A DNA stretch of 64,000 nucleotides, from contig CM070903.1 of the NCBI GenBank assembly GCA_036417435.1, forward strand, positions 1,423,001 through 1,487,000. Reading direction: 5' to 3'. A program made the position numbers and the translations under genes. Below the pieces are notes generated by a model, which saw nothing but the letters and a program-made list of their open reading frames with translations, did not search any database and was not told the DNA's origin. Position 1 is the stretch's first letter. Every line of letters starts with the position of its first letter. Positions 11,610 through 23,270 of this stretch are shown piece by piece. The DNA comes from Inia geoffrensis (taxonomy: Eukaryota > Chordata > Mammalia > Artiodactyla > Iniidae).

Positions 11610-12135
11610 ATAAATAGCAAATTTAATTGTCAGTGTTAAAAGTAAAGTAAGGTTTTTCCTGCAAATGAAGAATATTTAACATCAGGAAATCTATGAATGA
11701 AATTTACTGTATTAACAGATAGGAGGGGAAACCATACAACCATCTCAACAGATGCAGAAAAAGCAACCAATAAAATTCTACTGCTGTAAGTGATAAAGTT
11801 TATTTATATATATATATTTTTTTGTTTTTGTTTTTTGTTTTGTTTTGTTTTGTTTTTCTGCGGTACGCGGGCCTCTCACTGTTGTGGCCTCTCCCGTTGC
11901 GGAGCACAGGCTCCGGACGCGCAGGCTCAGCGGCTATGGCTCACGGGCCCAGCCACTCCGTGGCAAAGTTTATTTTTAATAAAACTCTCAGCAAAGTGGG
12001 ACGGCAACCTGCTTAACTACATGAAGGGCATGTACAAAGCGACTACAGTAAACATCACCCTCAGTGAGGAAACATGGGAGGCGTCCACAGTAAAGCTGGA
12101 ACCAGAGAAGCGACTGCCGGTCGCCACCACTGTCC
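11610..12135 (+). mobile_element. L1 ORF2 remnant interrupted by a SINE
   Basis: The plus strand carries a decayed L1 ORF2 (reverse transcriptase region): aaatctatgaatgaaattta, catctcaacagatgcagaaaaagc and, beyond the inserted SINE, aataaaactctcagcaaa, then catcaccctcagtgagga. The two parts join logically across the insertion at 11806-11964. The frame is broken. Confidence 0.65.
11806..11964 (-). mobile_element. 5'-truncated CHR-type SINE inside L1
   Basis: Only the 3' part of the SINE is present (minus strand): the body from about agccactccg to ggcccgcgtaccgc, then a long T-rich (on the plus strand) tail with TTTTG units. The tRNA-like head, including both internal promoter boxes, is missing. 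An 11-bp direct repeat (aaagtttattt) flanks it at 11795-11805 and 11965-11975, so the truncation probably happened during insertion. Confidence 0.85.
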
Positions 12136-12439
12136 CAATACCCAACTCGGCCTGGCACCATGAGTTCCAGCCAGTGAATAAGGGGAAGGTGCAAGAATTA
12201 GAAGGGAAGAGGCATTGCTTGCACGACGTGATCCTCTCCCCAGGATGAGCTGGGGACACAATCCACATGCAAAACTCCACAGCTGGTACCCGACAATGAC
12301 AAGCAAGAGGAAATGACACCTTCTGAAGGAGGAATTTAGGCAAGGATACAAGTGGCATTTCTGGTCGCTGAGCAAAGGGCAGACCGTGCAGTGACCGAGG
12401 CAACTGTCTAGCCAGCAGGAAAAAATATCAGATCCTGCC

Positions 12440-12665
12440 CTCAAACTGTATAGAAACAGACTTCACACAGAGTAATAGGCTAAATGTGGAAAACAGAATA
12501 TAAAACTGCTGAGCGCAATCAAGGAGGAATGACTCCCGACATAGGAAAGTGTTCTTAGGACTCAAAACCCAAGTCGTAAAGGAAAAGACTGATAAATCTG
12601 AATATATAAAAATTTTAAATTTCTCTCTGGAAAAAACTAATAACATCAAAAGACCAAGGACACCT
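12440..12665 (+). mobile_element. Old L1 fragment
   Basis: The A-rich plus-strand segment (aggaaagtgttcttaggact, gtaaaggaaaagactgataa, attttaaatttctctctgga) has the order and flavour of a late ORF2 region of an old L1. No open frame is preserved. Confidence 0.45.
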
Positions 12666-13015
12666 AGGAAAGCCCCTGCAGCCGTGGGCGAGGTCCCCAA
12701 CCTGCGCCACTGCTCACGGCGCCTCTTCCCACCGGGACCAGGAGATTCCGATGCCCCCTTTGGAGGAACCGTGCCCCTCCGCGCCACGGGTACAGGACGC
12801 ATGTCTCCAGAAATGCTCCACACCGGGGCTCGAGGTGGCCAGAATTCCCGGTAAGAAGGCAAGTGAGTGTTTCTCCCTGGGACGACGCTGAACCCTCCCT
12901 GCGAGGCAGAGTCCAGGAGAGCGCAGACGGCGGCAGCGGGGGTGGGGACAGTGGACGGCGGCGCAGAGCTCCCACGTAGCCCCCACCCAACTTCTCCTTC
13001 TCCTAAAGGTCACAT
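12666..13015. other. GC-rich interval without recognised gene
   Basis: Several overlapping frames of about 100 codons are open on both strands, with no recognisable domain. Nothing else was identified. Confidence 0.4.
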
Positions 13016-13016
13016 C

Positions 13017-13235
13017 CTTTCTTTTTTTACATCTTTATTGGGGTATAATGGCTTTACAATGGTGTGTTAGTTTCTGCTTTATAACAGAGTGAATCAGTTA
13101 TACAAATACGTATGTTCCCATATCTCTTCCCTCTTGCGCCTCCCTCCCTATCCCACCCCTCCAGGCGCTCACAAAGCACCGAGCTGATCTCCCTGTGCCA
13201 TGCGGCTGCTTCCCGTTGGCTATCTACCTAGGGCA
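13017..13235 (-). mobile_element. L1 3' UTR, laurasiatherian type
   Basis: Begins with a T-tract (A-tail on the minus strand), then ttattggggtataatggctt, acaatggtgtgttagtttct, and ends with caccgagctgatctccctgt, tgcggctgcttcccg. This is the characteristic 3' UTR of L1 in carnivores, cetartiodactyls and relatives. Strongly 5'-truncated, with no ORF. Confidence 0.85.
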
Positions 13236-13860
13236 TCACTGAACAATGATCAAAGTCAGGACAATACCATGAGCTCCACTACCGCAATCTCACCAGTTTT
13301 CCCACTAACATCCTCTCTGCCCCAGGACCCCCTCGAAAGCCCATACTGCATTTCGCTGGCGTTGTCTCCTTAGGCCCCTCCAAGCCCGTCTCTCGGGACG
13401 TGGACGGCGAAGAGCCCTGGCCAGGTGTTTTCAGGACACCCTCTCCCGGGGTCTGCCTGCCGCTTCCTCGTGCCTACGCTGTGCCCAGGCCCACGTCGGG
13501 GAGAAGCTACGAACCTCTGACTGCGACCTGCCTTATCACATCGATCTCCTGGCTGAGGTGGTGTCTGCTGGCTTTCTCCACTCTAAAGTTACTATTTTTC
13601 CCTTTTCAATAAATAAGTGACTTGGGGAAGAGATAACTTTGAGACTAGAAAAATATCCTGTTTCTCCTCAGACTTTCATTCACTAACTTAGCGCCAGTCC
13701 TGGGTCCCGCCTAAAGTAACTATTGCCCTGGGGTCCGCCTCACGGTGATCGCCTATTTCCTCCTTCCTTCCCCGCTGAGTAACTGGGATTCTTTGGCTCC
13801 CCTCCTCCCTGCTTACTGATTGTTATTCACATGTATCAGCAGAGTGACGGACGTTTACTT
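13236..13860 (-). mobile_element. Ancient L1 3' end (same family as at 1.4-2.4 kb)
   Basis: Shared blocks with the 1437-2391 element include tttcccactaacatcctctc, tgccccaggaccccctcgaa, then ggctttctccactctaaagttactatttttcccttttc and ttgttattcacatgtatcagc. Highly diverged. The younger L1 3' UTR at 13017 abuts or is inserted in it. Confidence 0.6.
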
Positions 13861-13869
13861 TATTCTACG

Positions 13870-15279
13870 GATTACAAGCCAACACCATTGTCTCCCAAGT
13901 CCTTGCTCACAGCCACCAGCTCTGACCCTCTCCCCGCCCACGTGGCCCCGTCCTTTCTGAGCTCTTCCCTGTACCATGAAGGTGTCCAGTCGCATCTTCT
14001 TGGAGGCCCCCTTCTTCTCTGCTCGGAGAAAGCACTTGGGTGTCCTCGGGGGACTGGGTAAGGAGCTGTGCGGCCTGAGCACCAACATCTGTGTCTCTGC
14101 ACCGTCTGGCATATGGACAAATACTCAAAACTTCGGTGCACACTGACACCTGGCTCCAGCCCAGTGCCCGGGCTCCTCTGTCCCCTCCCCTCGTCTGCAA
14201 CTTCTTCCCACCACACACTCACTGATCCATCCTTATGAACACGTCTGCAACGCAACCTTACCCCCCGGAGAAACCGACAGTTTCTGGGCACTACTGTGTG
14301 CAGCCCTCTCTGTCTGTGGCTTTACAGAATCTAGAAAAGTACTGTTTTCCAACATCCAGCCCCACCCCACCCCTGCTGTAGCTCTGTTATTGTTTTGTCC
14401 TATACTGAGCTTTGGTTTCTGTCTGTATCCCATTCTGGGTCCCCCCAATCCTGGTTGAGGTTCATGTATCTTGTTCTGGGGTCCACGGTTCCCAGAGTCG
14501 GGCTGTACTGAGAGGTCCACTCAGAGAAGCCCCACGCCCACCTCTCCAGCCACCTGTAACCCCCTCTCCTTTCCAGCGCCCCACCACCCCCCCTGCAGGG
14601 CCCAACCCCTTTCGTCCTTGACTTTCCTTCCTGTTTTCCTTTCGCACGGAGGCACAGATACGCGTGTTTTCTCATGTGAAGGGGGGTCATTCGACACCCT
14701 CTGGCACTCAGCCCTGCTCCCTTCCCGCATGTTCTGGAAATCGCCAGAGACCCACCCCTCCACACGGCTCGGCTCGTTGTGACGTGGTCACCCAGAGTCG
14801 ATCCACCCGCCGCTGACTGGGCATTTAGGTCACTTCCATCTGTGTTTTCATCTTGTTGGAGGCGTGTCCTCAGGCTGAATCCCTAGGAGGGAACTGCAGG
14901 GGCAAAGCGTTGAGCACATGGAGTTTGCAGGCTGAGTGCGGTTTTTAACATGCCTAATAGTTCTTTGTTGACCTCCTCTGATGAGTAAAAGGAAAAACCA
15001 AATACTGGGCAAGAGTTCCTCTGTCCTATACTGAGCACTGAGGGCGTCACCACAAGAAACCCTGGTCGCCTGTGCTAGACCTCAGGTCCACGGTATTTCA
15101 TCCCGCAAGTAACAGGTCCACACTATTCAAGACATGCAGGGCACGTTGCGGAGACAGACCTGAGAGCGTGCCCAGGGGTCCCACGAGCAGCTGTGCTGTC
15201 AGTGTCACACATGCCGTCACTTTAAGCCCCACTCCAAGCTCCTGTCCACAGCGATGCGCTCGCTCACGCTCAGAGCAGC
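13870..15279. other. Mostly unassigned; possible L1 tail fragment at 14,820-14,960
   Basis: No gene was recognised. At about 14820-14960 the sequence (gggcatttaggtcacttcca ... tgaatccctaggaggga) resembles the minus strand of an old L1 3' UTR. The rest is of ordinary composition with incidental frames. Confidence 0.4.
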
Positions 15280-15395
15280 ACTTTTCACAGAGGCAAAAAG
15301 CAGAAACAATCCAAACGCCCGTCCCTGGCGAAGAGCTAAAACAGGCATGTGACCGCCATTCAACAGAGTCCTAGTCAGCAACTGAAAGGAACAAA
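15280..15395 (+). mobile_element. L1 3' fragment, left half
   Basis: aaaagcagaaacaatccaaa, then cgcccgtccctggcgaag and a degenerate gaatgg-like block match the part of an L1 3' end just before the segment at 16,086. The two halves appear to be one element split by about 690 bp of LTR-like DNA. Confidence 0.5.
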
Positions 15396-16085
15396 CTGAT
15401 AGGGATGGAAGAGGATAATCAAATCGCTCAGAAATGCCATTAGGGGATTGTAGACAGACAAGGAACTTTAGGGGGCTTTGGGAGACAACAGTAAGTTAAT
15501 GATCACTCAAGAAAGCAGGTTTGCTCAACCACAAAACCATGTAACAGAAGCATGAGCCGTGCCTCAAAACAATAAAACAATGGTGGCATGAGACCCACGT
15601 GCTGCCCAATGAGCTCAGTAAGTTAATGGTCCCAGTAAGTTAATGACCCCTAAAACATGCTCTCTGCACACATAAAAAACAGTAATTTATGGAAAGGTGA
15701 CATTTCAGACCCTCATTGTACTGAGACCTGAAATAATTTTTCCATTGCACCATGACAGTCCTGGCTCGACCATGTAGAGACAAGAAAACTCCCCAGTGCA
15801 ACCTGGAGGAGGAGCTGATGATGGAAGCGTGACGTCTACTCAAGAATGAGGAAGAAGGTGGTCTTTTCCCCCTCCCACTTTTCCTTTGATTATAAAACTG
15901 TAGCCCACTAAGTTCTCGGGCCACGGCACCCTCACGCCCACCCGCCTGTAAGACTCACAGGTGTCCTCTTCTAACAAATCACTTCTTCACTTTGCCTCTC
16001 GATGAACTCTTTCTGCACTGAGACATAAAGAACTGAAGCTCCTCGGAGCCTCCCCCGAAAACACCACCTAGCGGTTTCATAACTA
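15396..16085 (+). mobile_element. Probable solo ERV LTR inserted in L1
   Basis: The interval separating two collinear L1 pieces has LTR-like organisation on the plus strand: a U3-like part with three copies of cagtaagttaatg (15489-15501, 15616-15628, 15633-15645), a TATA-like gattataaaactg at about 15887-15899, and a pyrimidine-rich R/U5-like part with ataaag at about 16024. No gag, pol or env reading frame is present. Exact termini and target duplication could not be fixed. Old, non-coding remnant; family not assigned. Confidence 0.5.
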
Positions 16086-16440
16086 CTGATCCACTGATCA
16101 GCATGGGCGAACCCCAAAAGCATTACGTGAGGTGATAGAAGCCTGACTCAAAAGGCTGCATATTGCATGATTCCATTTACATGAAATGCCTAGAAAAGGC
16201 AACTTCAGAGAAACAGAAAGCAGGTCGGTGGCTGCCAGTGGCTGGAGGTGGGAATGGGAATTTACCACAAATACACACAAGGCACATTCTGGGGTGATGG
16301 AACCATTTAAACCTGGACTATACACACAAGGCACATTCTGGGGTGATGGAACCATTTAAACCTGGACTGTGGTAACAGTTGCACAGCTTAGGAATTCATG
16401 AAAATCGCTGACTTCTCGACTTACTGAGGGTGAATCTCAC
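16086..16440 (+). mobile_element. L1 3' UTR, right half
   Basis: gaagcctgactcaaaaggct, atattgcatgattccatttac, then cggtggctgccagtggctgg and ggtaacagttgcacagctta are hallmark blocks of an old L1 3' end. It contains a perfect 49-bp tandem duplication at 16271-16368. Confidence 0.75.
16271..16368. repeat. Perfect 49-bp tandem duplication
   Basis: The 49-bp block 16271-16319 (starting atacacacaaggcacattct) is repeated without any mismatch at 16320-16368. The host L1 is well diverged, so the duplication is much younger than the element. Confidence 0.97.
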
Positions 16441-19400
16441 AGTAGCTTCTCAAGCAAGAGAAAACAAAGCTTCCCCCAGTGCCTGCCCCAGCTGCACGTC
16501 CTGCCCACATCTTCCCGAGCACTCAAAGATGGGCGCTCGGACCGCAGGCTGACTGTCCGCACCATCTGTATAGTCTCTCTCCACCACCAGTGAGGCTGGG
16601 CAGGCACCTGGGCGGGGGGAGGGGTCCTCCCTGTGAAAAGCACACGCCTGCCGTGGACAGGGCCGTGGGCACGTAGCACGGCTCCCTCGCAGCAGAGCTC
16701 TGCCCCACGAATCCAAATCCAGCACACCTTTCCCGGGCTGCAGCGTGGCTCCAAGCCTTGGCTAACTACAGGCAAAGCCCTCCCGTTCCTGTAGCAAGGC
16801 TTCCGGTGAGAAACGCTGGAATTCATCAAGTTCGGCTCCTTCCTACCCGTGCCGCGCACGCCCAGGGCAGATCGCCGAGGGAGAACGTAAGGGGCGCTGG
16901 GCTGGTTTACACAATACCTGCTCTTCCTTTGGAAACATCATCGATACCCTCGGTTTCATTAGAGGATAAAATTAAAGAATAGAAAGCGTCACGGTGCAAT
17001 GATCAAATATGTCTCTCATTCCTGTGCACGTGGGTGAAAACCATCTACTACGTGACACCGGTAAAATACAAAGAGGAAAAAAACCCCAGAGTAGGCGTCA
17101 GAAGGTGTAGATTTAAGCCTGGTCTGCGTGTGGCTGACACTGGACCACTTATTCAGAAGGACCACAAGCCAGCAGTCCCGACACAGAGGTGGTCATCTTA
17201 TCACTTCTAAAAACCGGCTGACACTTGACGGAAAAGGTTTTTTTCCATAGGATTTCATCGATGGCCAAATCTAAGTTGAACTCTGCGGCCCTAAATTCTC
17301 GCAGCTCTGACATCCTACAATTCATTCCTACAAACTCCACGTCTTCCTGGATTAGGGTTTCAGCCTCAACGCCCCCGCCCCGTACCAGTTCCTACCTGCA
17401 GCAAGGGAGTCTTCACTGTTTACTGCCTGTGCTGCTACGTCCCTGGAGCTGTTAATTTAAAAAAATCACTGCATGAGGATCTTTAAACGTTTAGATAGCT
17501 TTTTAATGAAAATGAAGTTTTAATATATTAAGAAAGAAAGGATAATCCTCTAAAGTATCCCACCAAAAGAACACTATATCATAACAGGCATATGGTAAAA
17601 CCTAACACAGACGACCAACTCAGAACAGTAATTCCTTGTGACTACTATTTGGGGTAGATTCCTATTCTGAAAAGGAATCAAATTCAAAATGATCAAGACG
17701 AATAAATGTGCATTTGATGTAATTAATTTCATTCACACCTAGAAGAGAGCAGACATGACAGGCCACACCATTGCTATTTAAACTGTGGCCCGAGCACCTA
17801 AGCCTCTGGAACTACACCTCCATAGACGGACTTCAAGCTGTTCGTGCTCAGGCTACAGCAGGTGAGTGTCTGCGTGAACCATGCTTTCCAGCCTCCTTCA
17901 CGTAGCGCTCAGGGGTTGCATTTGTGGAGGCCCAGCAGCCACACGCCCCTTCTTGGGCACATCTCCCTGGGTGAGTTGCCCTTCCTAAGGCAGAAGCCAG
18001 AAATCCAGTCCCCTGTCCTCGCGCTGCCACAGCACGCGGACAAGGCAGGCTGTGCCCACCTGACACCTACAAAACCTCACCCCCAAGCAAAGCAGCCTGA
18101 GCAGGTGCCAGGCCGGCGCTGAGAGAAGGGGAGCTGGGCATCGGGAGGTGACAGTGGCCCACCGGGGACTGCGAACAGTGCCGTCTCTCGGCCTCACACG
18201 GGTGATGAGAGGCTGCCTTACGTCCTTGAGCAAACTCCTTCCTCAAGGAGATCACTCACCCTGAGCCAGGGAAGACTTGGAGCGGCAGGGAACTTGGGCT
18301 GTTGGCAACCAGAACGAGAAAAGAAACTGGACTGTGAGCACGGCCCGTGAGAAGAGGCGCAAACACGAAGCAACTTTGAACCGTACTCTCCAACCTGCCC
18401 AACGCGTGTGTTAACGCCCTCAGTTTCTAACGCTTCCCGGACACAAGAGGGCTGATAAAATATTACCTACTACTGCGTTACCTTTACTCATTTCTGACAA
18501 GCTCGAGACCTTCAAACCTGAAAAACCAATCCTCGCCCAATTTAATTCAACATTTAACACAGTCTCGTCCCCTAAGAGTAAGAAACCAGAGAAAGGGATC
18601 AGTCGGGCTCCCCGGGGTCCGGTGTTTTCTCACTAAGCCAGAGCCCATTACCCTACCCCCGGCCCCGCCTGCTGGCCCACCTTGCTCCCCTCTTCCGGGA
18701 AAGCTGCGGGTCCAGAGGGAGGTGACAGGACACCTGGCGCCGAGGCCAGCCTCTTGTGCACCCAAAGCCGCCGCAGTGACCGGCACCGCATGCTTTTCAC
18801 ACAGGGCTGCTCGGAGGTTAAATATTGGTTGACATCTGACTGAATGACCCTCGAAGCACTGAGAATTTGTTTTCCGACTCCTACGTACAACAGTCCTCTA
18901 GAAATGGAGCGACCCTGGACATCACCAACTAGACCACCCCCTTCACACTCAAGGAACCTGCAGCGCAGCGCACCAGGTCAGAGCTGGGCTGGGACGAAGG
19001 GCCCGGTGCCCCAATTTCCAGTCAACCCTTCTGTTGGCTCCCCTACCAAACAGCTGTGAAGCTACGTTCCTTCCAATTTTTAAATCCTTTGAGCCTCCGT
19101 GGTGAGTTAAGTATTTTTTATTTTATTTGGCTGCTTTTCTGACACCTTCTGGAATTATTCAAAGTATTCTCACTTTCCCCAAGATGGAGTTGTGAATATT
19201 ACTTCTCTACAACAGGTACTGTTATCTCTTAAGACAATGCATTTCAATTACATGTCACCTAAAAGCGGTTAACAGAACAGAGCTATTTTTTTTTCAACTT
19301 GAGGACTCTCTGTTTTCAACAGATTAATTTGCTATACCGCACTTTATAGTTTTAGAGCAATTTTGAACGTTTTGTAAATGTTTCTGTTCTACACAGAAAA

Positions 19401-19470
19401 GCACAGGAATCGGGAGATGACACAGACATATGGGGCGTAACCTATGCCTGATTCACCAAGTACAACGGGA
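16441..19470. other. Unique-looking region without recognised genes
   Basis: No SINE, L1 or protein-like frame was recognised in this 3-kb stretch. Open frames up to about 140 codons (16437-16859, -) have no motif. A splice-like acceptor or donor can be found anywhere by chance, and none is supported by coding content. Confidence 0.4.
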
Positions 19471-19472
19471 GC

Positions 19473-19495
19473 GGGGGGGGGGGGGGGGGGGGGGG
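19473..19495. repeat. G-tract of 23 bases
   Basis: An uninterrupted run of 23 G follows gcgggagc-like sequence. Such runs are length-unstable and error-prone in sequencing, so the exact count may be an assembly artefact. Confidence 0.95.
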
Positions 19496-19611
19496 TGCAA
19501 TGTGACCAGAGGCAGAAAACACACGTTTTCAGACGCAAAGCAGAGCCTCAGCCTAGATTCTACTGCCTACAGGAAAAGTACGAGAAAGTTATTCCTTCCT
19601 CCAGCAAACAG

Positions 19612-19720
19612 CGGTAAGTGCCTTCTATCTGCCAGTCGTTGTTCTGGGCCCTGAGGATAAAGACAGCGCAAGGCCCCTGCCTTCCTGGGGCTTCCACTCT
19701 GCCAGGCAGGCTGACGAAAG
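19612..19720 (+). mobile_element. Possible L2-derived fragment
   Basis: The order 'aagtgccttctatctgccag', 'ttctgggccctgaggataaa', 'caaggcccctgccttcctgg' fits the internal 3' part of L2-type elements (size class, ledger word and 'loss of stock' blocks). Diverged. Confidence 0.4.
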
Positions 19721-20061
19721 GGAGGGAGTGGTGGGTACAGAGGGCAGGTGAACAGAACAGACAACAGGGCACCCGGTGGGGGGAGGGGAGGGTACGGAGG
19801 AGTGAAGCCCGCCCAGAAAGCCAGAGGCGAGGCCCCAGGGCTGGGGGCGGGGGGCCAGAGAGGCGGCGGCGGGAGAGGACAGCTCTGAGATGAGGGCAGA
19901 TGCAGGGCTCTGATTCAGCCTCCAGTTAAGGCCTGGGCCTGGACAGACGGCAGCGGGAGGAGGCTGTGGGCAGCCGCTCAGGTGAGCCAGGTAAGAAGGG
20001 GGTGAGGATGGCTGCACAAGGCGGAGCCCTAAGGTTATCATCGGGAGTGAACTAGACCAAG

Positions 20062-20087
20062 CGGATCCCACCACGGATCCCACCACG
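20062..20087. repeat. Short tandem duplication (ggatcccaccac)
   Basis: ggatcccaccac occurs twice in a row with 1 base between copies. Too short to interpret further. Confidence 0.8.
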
Positions 20088-20139
20088 GCTGGCACGCAGC
20101 GAGGGCTTGACCAAGGTCAGCTGGATATCATCCCACTTT

Positions 20140-20240
20140 CCCAGGAGGTTACTGAACCTCTTCTGTCGGCCCTGATCTGGAAAACAGGCACAAGGCGGCA
20201 TCTATCGTGAGGACTGCAAGGAATGACGGACGGAAGCGAA
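20140..20240 (+). mobile_element. MIR fragment
   Basis: gttactgaacctcttctgtc, ctgatctggaaaacaggcac and tcgtgaggactgcaaggaatg follow the order of the MIR core and 3' part (losing ground from 'cctcagtttcctcatctgtaaaatgg'). Confidence 0.5.
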
Positions 20241-22009
20241 TCCTACCCAACAGAAGCTAAGCACACGTGTGCCTGCGTTTTACAAACAACGCATGATGTA
20301 TCTGACAGACCACACATAAGTATATAGCAAAATAAATACTCTGCACACCACACGCCAGGGGATAAGAATCCCCACCTCAGATCCCTCTGGTCTCAGCATC
20401 CACAGCTCGAACAGCCCTTCTTAACCCTCCAGGCCCCCCACCTCCTGGACCCCACCCGTCAGCCCACACCTCTGCTCTCTCCTCCCAGCCGCCCTGCACA
20501 GCTCCGACCAGGCCTCTGTCCTCCGCCAGGGCCTCCCATCTCACTCTGGGGCCCCTCATCCCCTCGATGCCAGCCCTTCCTGGGCCCAGGAGAGCCTGCA
20601 CAGCTGGCATCCCCACAGATGCCCCAACAGAGGCCACTCCAATAAGCGGCCTCCACATTGGCTCAGTACGTGGGCGCACCGCCTGGCCGGGCCGCCCTGA
20701 GGGAAGGCTGGCTCCCCGGGGCAGAGACCTCTCCCGCCTCCCGCATCCGGCCAGGGAAGGCCCTCAGCCAAACCTGTCCACATCCACGCGGGGCAGGGGC
20801 ACGTGATCAGGCAGAGCAGTGGGAACCAGCTCCCCCCAGCCCACCGCGCGGCTGGAACGCAAGGGGTCGGGGGCCTCGTGCGCTTCATCCTGCTGACTCC
20901 ATTACAGAGAAGGCTGATGGTTCGAAACTCCAAACCCGAAAAAGAAAAAAAAAAAAAAAACCACAAGCAGTACGAACTGGCATGCAGGGCAGATGTTTTA
21001 GCATTTTACCAGGCAACCAGAAGCCAGCGCTGCGGCCCCAGTGGGGCTTAAGCCTGCAGGGCCCAAAGAAACACCGCCCGCCTCCCAGGAGGTGGGGGCA
21101 GCCGTCCTGGATGCAAAACTGGCATTTCCCTCCAGAGCTTTAAGACAAAGGAAGCACGAACCAGGAGCCAAGTCTGCTTAGTCCTCTGAGTAGCACTAAA
21201 TTTGGTGAATAAAGGTGCCAACTCCTAGTGAAGCTGATGATACGTCTAGAGACGAGTGAGGGTTTTTTTTTAATAAAGAAAAACGCTATTTCCACGTGCA
21301 TCTTTCTGTAAGGATGCTCCAAGGTGTGTTTAGCACCAGAAGCGAATAAGCAACTAGATCCCAAGTCCTACAGCACAATTCGCAAGTTTCCTGGACTGAG
21401 CACAAAATTATATTTTATTTTATGCCCTACTTTCAAAGCGGCAGCATGTCTCTTAGAAATACTTTCGAAGTGCATCGAGGCTCCCGTGCACAGAAGTCCT
21501 ACCTCGCTCTTCCCTCCGCGCCCCCCCCCCCGCCCCGCTCTCACCGTCCCAAGGACTGTGCCCCTGCAAATGTCCCTTCCCAGCGCACTGGAAATCTGTC
21601 CTTCTCCACTGGATCATCCCTGTCAGCCCCAAACACATGACAATCACTCTCATTTAAAAATAAAAACTCCCTTGAGTCCACAACCCTCCGGCTTCTGTCC
21701 CCTTACCCTGTCCTCCTCCAGGGGATCCTCCACGCTCGATGCTCTCCACCCCTCCCTCCACCCAGCCCTCTCCACCGCAAGGCCACCCGCCTCTTATCAA
21801 ATCCAGGGCCCTCCCCCTCTTGTGGACCCCCTGCCCAAAGCCCCCAGGCTCAGGCTGCACCCTCGTGCTCTTCTGTGTGGACACCCACAGCCCAGCCTAC
21901 GGTCTCAAGCGTCAGCAGTACACAGATGACCCCCAAATTTACATATCTGGCCCCAACCTCTTCTTGAGCCAAAGTAAGCCCTCTTAAGCACCGTTAGAGA
22001 AGTACTATT
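20241..22009. other. Unassigned; possible old repeat at 21,600-21,990
   Basis: No gene was recognised. GC-rich 20380-20900 has incidental long frames on both strands (up to 161 codons). An A-tract with one early G lies at 20940-20960. The 21600-21990 segment (gatgacccccaaatttacat, tggccccaacctcttcttgag) resembles a dispersed ancient repeat that I could not name. Confidence 0.35.
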
Positions 22010-22150
22010 TTAGGCCCTTTACATTAGCTCAGCTATCGACCCACCGACCCCAGAAGACCAGGTCCTGCTCCTCCTCCTAATTTACTGGAGAGAAAACTGA
22101 AGCCCAGGAGGATCAAAGCGCACAAGCTCACACGCCTGGTGTGCACGGGA
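22010..22150 (-). mobile_element. MIR fragment
   Basis: tttactggagagaaaactgaagcccaggaggatcaaagcgcacaagctcacac corresponds, on the minus strand, to the MIR core (tcatctg..., cctcagtttcc..., gtgtgac...). Confidence 0.6.
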
Positions 22151-22994
22151 CAGAGACCCACCGTGGGCCCGCCCACCCGTGGGCCCACCTCCCCACCTCA
22201 CAGCCTCGCCAGCCTGCTCCTCAGCCAACGACCTGGGAGTCGCTCTGGGCTGTTCCACCTTGCAGAGACTACTGGCAATCCCGATGCGCCGCCTGCAAAA
22301 CATACCACAGTGCCTCAGTTCTAAGACCCACGTTTTCCCACATCTTCACGACTCTGAAATCGGGCAGGAACTCTGAGTAGTCAAACTCAGCCGTCCCTCT
22401 AGGAGGCGTGACTGACAGGGCAATGTGACCCATCAACAGGTCAGTCCACAAATCCTTTAAGGACCGGAAACCTCTCCTTAACACCTGCCGGTAGGATCAA
22501 GAAAGCGTCCAAACTCACGGATCGTGTATCCACAGCTTGGACGCGTCCCAGAGACAGCAGTGGTGCAGTCGTGAGAAATGCCACCTCGGCAAGAGACGGT
22601 GACAGCACAGCAGACCATGCCGTGGGGCTGATTTGGAGGAACCAAATTCCAAAGGTGAAGACATTTTATCATTACTTTATTTCACTCACAGTTTCCTTTT
22701 TCATGAAAGCACAAGACTGGCATGATTTTAAAAGTCTGTGCTTAAAGTCTAAGAGCTCTTTCAATAAATGACACCTACGTGAGAGGAAAGCATTGTGTCA
22801 CAGGCAAACTGGCAACATTTTCCTGTTAACAGTACAAAAACGAATGTTGCAACTTACAGACGAGACGGGATCTGATCTCCCCACCCCTGCCCTGGTGCCA
22901 GGCCTCGGCGGGTCACCGGTCACCGTGGGCCCCTGATGCTCCCCTTCTGCCTAGGGCAGGGGAGGGGGGAGTCCCTGCGGCGCGGACACTCAGG

Positions 22995-23180
22995 GCAGTA
23001 CTCCCTCTGCCACTTATCTGTGGCCTCTCTGCACCTAACTTTATCCACATATAAGGCAGGAGACTAAGAGTCATGCCCGCCTTATAGACAATCATGAGAT
23101 TTTAATTAATGTGTGTGAAGCGCTTAAATGGCCTGGCACACCACAAGCTCCCGACAAACAGTAGCTGCGTAACAGCTGGA
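22995..23180 (+). mobile_element. MIR element
   Basis: ctctgccacttatctgtggc, cctctctgcacctaacttta, gccttatagacaatcatgaga, gtgaagcgcttaaatggcct and ggcacaccacaagctcccga follow the full MIR order from core to 3' end. Confidence 0.7.
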
Positions 23181-23245
23181 GTGATTCTTTTCAAAGAGGA
23201 ATCAGATCATGTCATTCTGTTGTCCAGAACTCTAAAGTCAACCAG

Positions 23246-23270
23246 GAAGGCAGGCAGGCAGGTAGGCAGC
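23246..23270 (+). repeat. (GGCA)n-like short tandem repeat
   Basis: aggaaggcaggcaggcaggtaggcag is an imperfect tetranucleotide repeat of about six units. Confidence 0.85.
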
